DNA from: Desulfuromonadaceae bacterium GWB2_53_15
Lineage (GTDB): Bacteria; Desulfobacterota; Desulfuromonadia; Geobacterales; Pseudopelobacteraceae
Direction of reading: 5' to 3'
Length of the DNA stretch: 11,666 nucleotides
NCBI GenBank assembly: GCA_001824455.1
Contig: MHXL01000063.1
Span: 1-11,666, forward strand
The notes below the pieces were generated by a model. It was not told where the DNA came from, ran no database searches, and saw nothing but the letters and a program-made list of their open reading frames with translations. Within the stretch, counting starts at the first letter, position 1. Each line of letters starts with the position of its first letter. Positions 5,628 to 11,666 of the stretch are shown piece by piece. The translations under genes and the position numbers were made by a program.

Positions 5628-5713
5628 CCCCCGCCCTCCCTTATCATGGAGGGAGCTTACTGCTGATTTTAAGGATTGAAGCCTCCCCTGACAAGGGGAG
5701 GTTTGGAGGGGTT
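5621..5713. repeat. palindromic repeat family A, copy 2
   Basis: This has the same architecture as the element at 913-988. CCCTCC/GGAGGG (5634-5639 and 5648-5653) encloses the loop CTTATCAT. CCTCCCC/GGGGAGG (5682-5688 and 5695-5701) encloses the loop TGACAA. Short outer arms AACCC/GGGTT sit at the ends. The spacer between the hairpins is 28 nt here and 10 nt in copy 1. It sits at the junction of the MCE gene and the amidohydrolase, is open in the amidohydrolase frame, and provides the GGAGGG and GTG that appear to start that gene. Confidence 0.8.
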
Positions 5714-5740
5714 GGCTTTGAACTTTCGTAGATGCCTTCA

Positions 5741-6790
5741 TCAGAACAGGGTGCCGATCACACTGCCGATGACCGATATGGGGCCGGTATCCTGCAGCCC
5801 TTCCATGGCCTTTTCGGTCTTCTTGAGGGTTGAGAGCGCGTCGCGGTACAGCTTGTCGTCGTTGACCAACTTGCCTACCGTTCCCTGACCCTCGTTGATC
5901 TTGCGGGTGATCTCCTTGAGGTTGCTCATTGTTTCCTTCAACTCATCGTACAGGGCAGGATCATTGACCAGCTTGCCGGCCGTCCCCTCGCCTTTGTTGA
6001 TGCGCTGGGCAATCTCGGTGAAGTTCTTCATGCTTTCATTCATGCCCTTGACTGCGGCAATACTCTGGGTGTACAGCTCGTCCTCCTTCAAGAGCTTGCC
6101 CATGGTTCCCTCGCCCCTCTCCAGCCTGGCACTCACCTCGCGCAGGCTCCCGGTCAGGGCGTTGGCATTATTGTAAAGGGCTTTGTCGTTCAAAAGCATC
6201 GCCAACGATCCGTCACCGCGATCAATCTTGGCGGTGATGCTGGCCAGGCCGGTCAGCGACTCCCTTACGGCAGCCCGGTTTTCGTCCAGCATGGAGGATA
6301 TCTTGGTCATGACCTCGTTCTGGTTGCGATTCAGGTCGAGGATTAACTGTTTTGCATCTTTGGTCAGGCCACCCACACTATCCATGATGGCATCGACACC
6401 CGCTGATTCAGTGCTTTTTACCGTACTGCCGGCCGGGAGATCCGGGCTGGCAGAAGAGCCGAAGGAGAGCCCGAGGAACTGCCCGCCCAGCATACTCGCC
6501 ATGCGGATGCCGGCCACGCTATCCGCCTTGATATGGGTGCCCGGCTTGACCTCGAAATCCACTCGCACATGACTGTCCGCAATGGAAATCCTGGAGATTG
6601 TCCCCACTTCCACCCCGGCCAACTTGACGGCGTCACCCTGCTTGAGGCCGGTGGAGGAGGAAAGAAATGTAGTATAGGGAATCCCGCGATCAAAGATCTT
6701 CCAACGATTGCCGATCTCCAGCATCAGTCCGAACAGTACAATGCTGAGCACGAAGAACAGGCCGACTTTGGTTTCATTGCTGAGGGTCAT
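5741..6790 (-). CDS. MlaD/MCE-family lipid transport protein with C-terminal repeats
   Basis: A 349-residue protein, anchored in the inner membrane and facing the periplasm. A short cytoplasmic N-terminus (MTLSNETKVG) precedes one membrane helix (about 10-27). The MCE domain spans about 38-112 with GLKQGDAVKLAGVEVG (48-63) and VAGIRMASMLGGQFLGLS (92-109). MCE proteins are substrate-binding parts of ABC phospholipid transporters. The rest is a predicted helical, repeated tail: units built on (I/L)-x-(R/K/E)-G-(E/D/Q)-G-x3-(K/M)-L-(V/L), with the glycine-containing turn near 191, 225, 266 and 300, each followed by a D-x-x-LY. The ATG at 6790 has AAGG 6 nt upstream; an upstream TTG at 6808 is less likely. 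No permease (MlaE) or ATPase (MlaF) gene is adjacent, so the partner is elsewhere. Confidence 0.88.
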   Translation of the reverse strand: MTLSNETKVGLFFVLSIVLFGLMLEIGNRWKIFDRGIPYTTFLSSSTGLKQGDAVKLAGVEVGTISRISIADSHVRVDFEVKPGTHIKADSVAGIRMASMLGGQFLGLSFGSSASPDLPAGSTVKSTESAGVDAIMDSVGGLTKDAKQLILDLNRNQNEVMTKISSMLDENRAAVRESLTGLASITAKIDRGDGSLAMLLNDKALYNNANALTGSLREVSARLERGEGTMGKLLKEDELYTQSIAAVKGMNESMKNFTEIAQRINKGEGTAGKLVNDPALYDELKETMSNLKEITRKINEGQGTVGKLVNDDKLYRDALSTLKKTEKAMEGLQDTGPISVIGSVIGTLF

Positions 6791-6812
6791 ACGCCACCTT
6801 ATGTTCAAGAGC

Positions 6813-6841
6813 GTTTACTTCGGCGGAAGGCCTGCTATAAT
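6813..6841 (+). promoter_or_regulatory. promoter for moeA-nfo
   Basis: A perfect -10 TATAAT (6836-6841) is preceded by TTTACT (6814-6819) with a 16-bp spacer. Transcription would start near 6848, giving a leader of about 93 nt before moeA. The box is oriented toward moeA. Confidence 0.6.
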
Positions 6842-6869
6842 GGCGGCAAGACCTTCACAGAATCTGCCC

Positions 6870-6897
6870 ATTATACGGATACATTTCCCAGAGGCAA
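6870..6897 (-). promoter_or_regulatory. promoter for the MCE-amidohydrolase pair
   Basis: On the minus strand a perfect TATAAT (6875-6870) is preceded by TTGCCT (6897-6892) with a 16-bp spacer. The expected start near 6863 gives a leader of about 73 nt before the MCE gene. It faces the moeA promoter, so the two predicted start sites lie about 15 nt past each other. Confidence 0.55.
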
Positions 6898-6940
6898 CAA
6901 GTATTGCATCAAGTATCGAAACACCTGCACAGGAGTAGCC

Positions 6941-8173
6941 ATGCTTTCATTTGAACAGGCCAGACAACTCATCCTTGAGAACATTTCCACCACAGGCAGC
7001 GAACAGATCAGCCTGGCAGAGGCTGGCGGCCGGGTGCTGGCGGAGGACATCGCTGCGCCGTGGGACATGCCGTTGTGGGACAATTCCGCCATGGACGGCT
7101 ATGCGGTCCGCAGCAGCGACTGCGGCAAGATTCCATGCCGGCTTGAAGTAACCGACTACATCCCGGCCGGTGCGCTGGCAGACGGAGTCGTGCTCGCACC
7201 TGGTTGCGCGGTTAAGATCATGACCGGCGCGCCGCTCCCCAGCGGTGCGGATGCTGTGGTTCCGGTCGAAGAAACCGAAATGGGCACGGAAACACATGTG
7301 ACCATCAATGAACTGGTCAAGCCGCGCCAGCATATCCGTTTCCGCGGCGAAGACGTGCTGGCCGGCGAGTGCATAACTGCGGCCGGAACTATCGTCCGCC
7401 CGCCCGAGGTCAGCATGCTGGCATCTTTTGGACGTGTGTTGGTACCAGTATACCGCCGGCCGATTGTGGCGATCCTTTCCACCGGGGATGAACTGATCGA
7501 GGTTGGCAGGACCCCGGGGGCCGGCGAAATCGTCAACAGCAACACCCTCGCCTTGGCCGCCGCCGTCCAGGAGGCAGGCGCCATTCCGCGCATTATCGGC
7601 ATTGCCCGCGACAACCATGAAAGCCACCTGGACAAGCTGCGGGAAGGACTAAAGGCCGATGTGCTGGTGACTTCCGCCGGCGTCTCCGCCGGAGATCGTG
7701 ATCTGGTGCGCATCGTGCTGGAGGAGCTGGGTGTGAAACAGATCTTCTGGAAGGCCGCCATCAAGCCGGGCAAGCCGCTTGCTTTTGGATTGAAGGACAA
7801 CAAACCGGTCTTCTCGCTCCCCGGCAATCCGGTCTCCAGCTTGATCACCTTCGAGGAATTCGTCCGGCCGGCCCTGTTGCGCATGATGGGGCAGCGCCAG
7901 GTCATCCGGCCATATTTCCGGGCGATCCTGCGGGATGATGTCAGGAACAAGGAGAGCGACCGCACGACTTTTCTGCGCATTCGGCTGGAGCGCGAGGGGG
8001 AGCTTTTTTACGCAGCGACCTCCGGCAAGCAGCAATCCGGTCTGCTCAAAACCATGGTCAATGCGGCGGCCATCGCCGTGATCCCACCCGGCCAGGGCCC
8101 TCTGGCTGCCGGGGAAGAGGTGGATGTGCACTTTTTCGGAGATTACATCGAGTTGCTGGAGGAGGCGCGATGA
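6941..8173 (+). CDS. moeA: molybdopterin molybdenumtransferase MoeA
   Basis: A 410-residue cytoplasmic enzyme that inserts molybdate into adenylylated molybdopterin in the last step of molybdenum cofactor synthesis. Family blocks occur in order: WDNSAMDGYAVR (46-57), KIMTGAPLPSGADAVVPVEE (92-111), STGDEL and VNSNT in the MogA-like nucleotide domain (about 180-202), SAGVSAGDRD (245-254, usually SGGVSxG), and KPGKPLAFG with SLPGNPVSS (276-300). A C-terminal beta domain follows. The ATG at 6941 has AGGAG 5 nt upstream; the longer open frame to the left has no start signal and lacks similarity. Its last codons overlap the nfo start by 4 bp, so the two are translationally coupled. Confidence 0.95.
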   Translation: MLSFEQARQLILENISTTGSEQISLAEAGGRVLAEDIAAPWDMPLWDNSAMDGYAVRSSDCGKIPCRLEVTDYIPAGALADGVVLAPGCAVKIMTGAPLPSGADAVVPVEETEMGTETHVTINELVKPRQHIRFRGEDVLAGECITAAGTIVRPPEVSMLASFGRVLVPVYRRPIVAILSTGDELIEVGRTPGAGEIVNSNTLALAAAVQEAGAIPRIIGIARDNHESHLDKLREGLKADVLVTSAGVSAGDRDLVRIVLEELGVKQIFWKAAIKPGKPLAFGLKDNKPVFSLPGNPVSSLITFEEFVRPALLRMMGQRQVIRPYFRAILRDDVRNKESDRTTFLRIRLEREGELFYAATSGKQQSGLLKTMVNAAAIAVIPPGQGPLAAGEEVDVHFFGDYIELLEEAR

Positions 8174-9024
8174 AGGACTACCTGGGCGCTCACATGTCCA
8201 TTGCCGGAGGGTTGCATCTGGCCATTGACCGGGCAGTAGCCGCAGGCTGCGGCGTGCTGCAGCTCTTCACCCGCAATGCCAACCAGTGGCGGGGCAAGCC
8301 GGTCAGCGAGGCCGATACCGCACTGTTCAAAGAAAAGTTCTCCGCCTCCGGATTACAAGAGATCATCTCCCACGATATCTACCTGATCAACCTGGCCGCA
8401 CCGCCTGGCGAAACACGCGACAAGAGCCTGGCGGCCTTCCGCGATGAGCTGGAAAGCTGTGCCCGGCTCGGCATCGCCAAGGTTGTCATGCACCCCGGCT
8501 CGCACCTGGCTGAAGCACCTCAGGTCGGCCTGGCACGGGTAACCGAAGCATTTGATCAACTGTTCGGCGAAGTACCGCAATTCGAGGGCAAGGTCATGCT
8601 GGAGACGACCGCCGGGCAGGGAACCAACCTGGGGCGCACCTTCGAGGAGTTGCAGGCCATTATCGCCGGATCCAGGTACCCGGAGAAGTTCGCGGTCTGC
8701 TTCGACACCTGCCACACCTTTGCGGCCGGCTACGACACCGCCAGCGAGAAAGGTTACCAGACCACCATGGAGAGCTTTGACCGGATCATCGGCCTGGGCC
8801 GATTGGAGTGTTTCCACTTCAACGATTCCAAAAAAGGGCTCGGCTCCCGCGTTGACCGGCACGAACATATCGGGCAGGGGGCGCTGGGCCTCAATCCGTT
8901 TCGTTTTATCATGAACGACGCTCGTTTTAGCAGGGTGCCCAAGATTCTGGAAACCCCCAAGGGGGATAATGATGAGATGGATGCGGTTAATCTGGGGATT
9001 CTGCGGGGTTTGGTGAATCCGTAG
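8170..9024 (+). CDS. nfo: endonuclease IV (AP endonuclease)
   Basis: A 284-residue zinc enzyme of base excision repair that cuts the phosphodiester 5' to abasic sites and trims damaged 3' ends. Its numbering follows E. coli Nfo to within one residue. The metal-binding set is complete: H68 (SHDIYL), H108 (MHPGSH), E145 (LETTAG), D179 and H182 (FDTCHTFAAGYD), H216 (FHFNDS), D229 and H231 (RVDRHEHIGQG) and E261 (ILETPKG). The start ATG at 8170 overlaps the moeA stop (ATGA), with GGAGGAGG at the end of moeA as the ribosome binding site. No clear terminator follows before the convergent DUF4124 gene. Confidence 0.96.
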   Translation: MKDYLGAHMSIAGGLHLAIDRAVAAGCGVLQLFTRNANQWRGKPVSEADTALFKEKFSASGLQEIISHDIYLINLAAPPGETRDKSLAAFRDELESCARLGIAKVVMHPGSHLAEAPQVGLARVTEAFDQLFGEVPQFEGKVMLETTAGQGTNLGRTFEELQAIIAGSRYPEKFAVCFDTCHTFAAGYDTASEKGYQTTMESFDRIIGLGRLECFHFNDSKKGLGSRVDRHEHIGQGALGLNPFRFIMNDARFSRVPKILETPKGDNDEMDAVNLGILRGLVNP

Positions 9025-9052
9025 CCAGGGATGTCCGGCGTACGCTCAGCGT

Positions 9053-9436
9053 TTACTCAAAAGAACGAATGACCTGGCCGGTGTTTTCGTCCAGAGTAAT
9101 GACCAACGTCTTTTCCTTGCTAGACCGTTTCTTCTCCGGGGTACCCGCTTGTGTCTGTCGAGAGGCCTGCTGCCGTTCTTGTTGTTCCGCCTGCGCCTTA
9201 GCTGCGGCCTTGCGCCTGGCCAGCGGATCCTTTGCCTCCAGCTCCGAATCCCACACAACCTTGACACGATTGCGGTATTTTTTCGGTACATCTTCAAGCC
9301 TGTTGGTAATGACAACCGAGCCGCTGCTGTCCTTGTACTTGAAAAAATCGGCCTGTGCGGCAAGCGGTGGAAGGAACAGCATCCCGGTGACAAGGCATAC
9401 AACTGTTCGTATTTGCAAGATGGTAGCAGTACTCAC
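9053..9436 (-). CDS. exported DUF4124-domain protein
   Basis: A 127-residue protein starting with GTG at 9436, supported by GGAG 7 nt upstream. Residues 1-29 form a signal peptide: a short N-region, the hydrophobic core VVCLVTGMLFLPPLA, and a likely cut after AQA (about residue 29). The mature part begins with a DUF4124-like strand pattern, FFKYKDSSGSVVITNRLEDVPKKYR written in two steps as FFKYKDSSGS then VVITNRLEDVPKKYR. It continues as a Gln/Lys/Arg-rich, probably helical stretch (about 73-110) and ends TLVITLDENTGQVIRSFE. The function of DUF4124 is unknown; members are periplasmic or envelope proteins. It is convergent with nfo and lies 130 nt from higA, so it is probably its own transcription unit. 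Confidence 0.8.
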   Translation of the reverse strand: MSTATILQIRTVVCLVTGMLFLPPLAAQADFFKYKDSSGSVVITNRLEDVPKKYRNRVKVVWDSELEAKDPLARRKAAAKAQAEQQERQQASRQTQAGTPEKKRSSKEKTLVITLDENTGQVIRSFE

Positions 9437-9566
9437 AATGACTCTCCGACAAGAAAATTGGCTGCCACAAATTCAATCTGTACACCACACTACGCTAGCA
9501 CGCCATCATTTTAACTCGTCAGCCAATGGTTTGATCGTGCCACGTCAAGACATAACAAAAACTACC

Positions 9567-10652
9567 TCAACTATCCACCCACTCCCCCAGATACGGACTC
9601 ACCTTCGCCAGCATCCCACGCAGGTTTTTGTAATCCACCAGCTTCTCATGATGCAGCCGACCGAGCACAATGCCAGGATGGCGGCCCTGGCTTTCGGCAA
9701 AACTGGTAATGGTGGATTTTGAAAAATACGGTTTTGTCTCCCGGACAAAGGCCTTGAACGCCCGGTCATCGAGCAACCATTCCCCCGCCAGCCGGTTGGC
9801 GTCTTTCTCCTCGCCGTCCACATGATCGCCGCCATACAGGTCGTCCAGATAGCTCCCCTTGTGCTTCAGAACAATGTGGGCCAGTTCGTGAAGCAAAGTA
9901 AACCAGAAGGAGTCAAGACGGTCATAGCGCAGGGTAAGGGCAATGACCGGGTTTTTCCCGCACATCAGCTTGGCACCGTCCAGATAGGTCTTGTCCAGGT
10001 GCCCCACGATGACGAAGTGCACCCCGGCAGCGGCCAGCAGTCCGGGCACACAAGCCACATCCTGCTCGTGCGCACTACAGGCCAGGATTGCGGGTAGTGC
10101 TTTCTCAAGGCGTGCATGGTCGAATTTGGTCGTCGTCCTGCCTGCCGCCACCTGCTCGACACGGCGGACCCAGGCGATCCGGGCGCTCAGTTCGGGGCCG
10201 CGCTGCACGGCATGACGGAAGCTGACCGCCAGTTTGTCCATCTCGTCGGCCGAAGTGATCCCCATGAAGGCATACACAGCCTGTTCCAATTCATCAAACG
10301 AATCTCCCGCCCGTATCCAGCCGCGTTTAAGCAATTCCGTCACCGGGGCCAGATTATAGAGACGGCTCTTGCGGGCGATCTGCTTGCTGTCCTTGGCTGT
10401 GCGGGCCATCGCCAGCCGGTAGCCGGCCTCCAGGTTGGTCCAGAATTCCGCCGACGTGCCTAAGGCCTCGGCCAGCTCCAGGGCCGTTTCAGGGGTAATC
10501 TGTTTGCTTCCCTTGACAATCTCGTTAATGGCCTGGGGAGGGCGCCCCATGATCCCGGCCAGATCTTTCTGGGTCCAGCCTCGTGCATCCAGCTCACGCG
10601 TCAGAATCCGTCCTGGTGCAATCGCACGGGCAGGCTGAAATGTTTTTTCCAT
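9567..10652 (-). CDS. higA: HigA-type antitoxin fused to an ImmA/IrrE-like zinc peptidase
   Basis: A 361-residue two-domain protein. Residues about 10-75 match HigA/VapI antitoxins: IAPGRILTRELDARGWTQKDLA, an Xre helix-turn-helix, then ITPETALELAEALGTSAEFW. Free HigA proteins usually stop near residue 100. Here the chain goes on through a helical middle (95-200) to a COG2856-type peptidase domain with H255-E-L-A-H259 and, 22 residues later, EEKDANRLAGEWLL, whose Glu can be the third zinc ligand. ImmA/IrrE-type peptidases cleave partner repressors, so the protein may regulate its own stability or that of another repressor. The ATG at 10652 has AAGGA 7 nt upstream; two upstream candidate starts (10658, 10670) are worse placed. 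It follows higB with a 14-nt gap. Confidence 0.88.
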   Translation of the reverse strand: MEKTFQPARAIAPGRILTRELDARGWTQKDLAGIMGRPPQAINEIVKGSKQITPETALELAEALGTSAEFWTNLEAGYRLAMARTAKDSKQIARKSRLYNLAPVTELLKRGWIRAGDSFDELEQAVYAFMGITSADEMDKLAVSFRHAVQRGPELSARIAWVRRVEQVAAGRTTTKFDHARLEKALPAILACSAHEQDVACVPGLLAAAGVHFVIVGHLDKTYLDGAKLMCGKNPVIALTLRYDRLDSFWFTLLHELAHIVLKHKGSYLDDLYGGDHVDGEEKDANRLAGEWLLDDRAFKAFVRETKPYFSKSTITSFAESQGRHPGIVLGRLHHEKLVDYKNLRGMLAKVSPYLGEWVDS

Positions 10653-10666
10653 CGTCATTTCCTTTC

Positions 10667-10963
10667 TCAATGGTAATCTTCGATTGTGATTACCAGCACA
10701 TACTTTCCATCTCTGTCCTTTTCCAGCATTACAATAAGGCGAAATTGTCTGTTGAGGCGTAATGAGTGTTCATGCTTCCGTTTTCCGGAAAGCTTCTCGA
10801 AATGAAAGCCTTTTTGTGCGTACAGATCACGCTCATCTCTGGCAGCGGCAATGACGGCCATGGCATCGAAGAATGAATCAATCACCTCGGGCTCATACTT
10901 ATGGGAGCCCTTTTCAGAGGTGTAAAGCTCTTCCAGCTTTTTTGTCTTGAAATTAAAGCGCAT
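10667..10963 (-). CDS. higB: HigB-type mRNA interferase toxin (RelE/ParE superfamily)
   Basis: A 98-residue RelE-fold toxin that, by family, cleaves ribosome-bound mRNA. The C-terminal half has the HigB pattern KGFHFEKLSGKRKHEHSLRL, then QFRLIVMLE and the terminal VITIEDYH; the EDYH ending is typical. It has the full length of the family and no internal stop, and it is followed by higA, the toxin-first order of higBA loci. The ATG at 10963 lacks a good ribosome binding site. The predicted promoter would start transcription only about 5 nt before it. Confidence 0.88.
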   Translation of the reverse strand: MRFNFKTKKLEELYTSEKGSHKYEPEVIDSFFDAMAVIAAARDERDLYAQKGFHFEKLSGKRKHEHSLRLNRQFRLIVMLEKDRDGKYVLVITIEDYH

Positions 10964-10974
10964 AATTACAACCC

Positions 10975-11027
10975 ATTGTAACTGGAATTACAGTTATTAC
11001 AACAACAAATTCACCTATTGGGTGAAT
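10975..11027 (-). promoter_or_regulatory. higBA promoter with overlapping operator-like repeats
   Basis: On the minus strand TTGTAA (11002-10997) and TACAAT (10980-10975) are 16 bp apart. Within and around them the hexamer TGTAAT or its complement recurs (near 10965-10970, 10985-10990 and 10996-11001), and AACTG/CAGTT arms flank the centre of the spacer. Further upstream is a perfect 7-bp inverted repeat ATTCACC/GGTGAAT (11009-11015 and 11021-11027). Such symmetry at the promoter is what HigA autorepression would need. Confidence 0.5.
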
Positions 11028-11039
11028 AGCAGATATGGA

Positions 11040-11079
11040 CCAAACAAAACAGGCCGGAATCTCTCGATCCCGGCCTGTT
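11040..11079 (-). terminator. intrinsic terminator of the HD-domain gene
   Basis: A perfect 10-bp GC-rich stem AACAGGCCGG/CCGGCCTGTT (11048-11057 and 11070-11079) with a 12-nt loop begins 24 nt after the HD gene stop. On the minus strand it is followed at once by TTTTGTTTGG. It separates the HD gene from higBA. Confidence 0.85.
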
Positions 11080-11102
11080 CGATTTCAATGTACTTACCCC
11101 TG

Positions 11103-11666
11103 TTAGAACAAATCCAGATTCTCCAGCTTTTTAAAGGGCTGATTACCGAAATCCTTACGTTCCTGCTTTGCGGCTGTCACTCCTAGCGACTTCTCTGCAG
11201 GCAGCGGTTCACAACTTTCATCCTGCACGCACTCCACTTCCTGCTCCTCGTCCATGCCGTTACACTTGAAAAAATAGCGGTCATAGAGGCGATGATGGGC
11301 GGTCCAGCGCGAGCTGCTGGCGCTCTCCTTGGCAATATGGGCGCGGATGCCGTTGATCTTGGAGTCCATGTCGTCCAGGTAGTTCAGGATGGTCGCCTCA
11401 ATGGTTTTGGGGCGTTTGGGCGAGCCGTATTCGTACTGGCCGTGATGGGAGAGCAGCATGTGTTTCAGCAGTATGGCCAGCTCCCGCGGAAAGCCTTCCA
11501 CCATGCGGATTCGATCCTCCACCAGTTCGACGCCGATGGTGATGTGCCCCAAAAGCTTGCCGGCATCGGTGTAGTCGAAGGCGCGTTCAAAACTCATTTC
11601 ATGAATCTTGCCCACGTCATGCAGCAGGGCGCCTACCACCAGCAGGTCCTCGTTGATACCGCCGTA
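11103..11666 (-). CDS. HD-domain protein, YhaM-like 3'-5' exoribonuclease family (partial)
   Basis: The last 187 codons of a gene that continues past the window end. The visible part starts at YGGINEDLLVVGALLHDVGKI, with the HD metal pair in LLHDVGK. Further metal-site histidines follow in LLGHITIG and LLSHHGQYEYGSPKRP, and a later Asp lies in the LNYLDDMDSKI helix. The segment WTAHHRLYDRYFFK after the HD domain resembles YhaM/CBF1-type nucleases, which carry an N-terminal OB-fold that would lie outside this window. The C-terminal 45 residues, acidic then basic (EEQEVECVQDESCEP ... AAKQERKDFG), are a tail with no recognised domain. Other HD phosphohydrolases remain possible because the N-terminus is not visible. 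Confidence 0.8.
   Translation of the reverse strand, partial: YGGINEDLLVVGALLHDVGKIHEMSFERAFDYTDAGKLLGHITIGVELVEDRIRMVEGFPRELAILLKHMLLSHHGQYEYGSPKRPKTIEATILNYLDDMDSKINGIRAHIAKESASSSRWTAHHRLYDRYFFKCNGMDEEQEVECVQDESCEPLPAEKSLGVTAAKQERKDFGNQPFKKLENLDLF

Noticed and set aside
6533..6940. N-terminal extension of the moeA frame by 136 codons
   Set aside because: The extension overlaps the start of the MCE gene on the other strand and both promoters. The ATG at 6941 has an AGGAG site and matches the MoeA N-terminus.

Overview
This window looks like chromosomal DNA of a Geobacter-like deltaproteobacterium (Desulfuromonadales). The basis is moderately GC-rich coding, GC-rich palindromic repeats, and gene types I associate with that group. 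This placement is inference from recalled homologs, not a search. It holds eleven protein genes, two of them with uncertain starts and one cut by the window edge. It also holds a partial tRNA, two collapsed toxin genes, three dispersed palindromic repeats and one very long perfect palindrome.

Layout. 1-186: 5' part of tRNA-Ser(GGA) on the minus strand with its promoter, divergent from an MTA/SAH-type nucleosidase (187-903, +). 904-2018: a palindromic repeat, a CruF-like carotenoid membrane protein (1005-1859, -), and a second repeat type. 2019-3302 (-): metY, O-acetylhomoserine sulfhydrylase. 3401-4861 (-): a toxin-antitoxin graveyard. A minimal nucleotidyltransferase (MNT) antitoxin is intact but its HEPN toxin is reduced to the two ends. 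An intact MqsA antitoxin has an mqsR toxin cut off after about 35 codons. A 49-bp near-perfect palindrome lies just upstream of the mqsR remnant. 4848-6790 (-): an amidohydrolase-2 family protein and an orphan MlaD/MCE protein with four C-terminal repeats, arranged head to tail; a copy of the first repeat family sits at their junction. 6941-9024 (+): moeA and nfo, overlapping by 4 bp. 9053-9436 (-): an exported DUF4124 protein. 9567-10963 (-): an apparently intact higBA module whose antitoxin is fused to an ImmA/IrrE-type zinc peptidase. 11103 to the end (-): an HD-domain protein (YhaM-like exoribonuclease family) with a clear terminator.

How the genes relate. moeA-nfo, MCE-amidohydrolase, MNT-HEPN remnant and higB-higA look like translationally coupled pairs (ATGA or TGATG junctions, or very short gaps). 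The rest are single housekeeping genes (sulfur amino acid synthesis, nucleoside salvage, molybdenum cofactor, abasic-site repair) with accessory modules between them.

The most interesting signal is that two unrelated toxin-antitoxin loci about 1.2 kb apart have each kept the antitoxin and lost the middle or end of the toxin, while a third locus 6 kb away is whole. The second is the repeat family, whose two copies keep identical hairpin loops while the stems change in a compensatory way. One of those copies is read in frame at the start of a gene.
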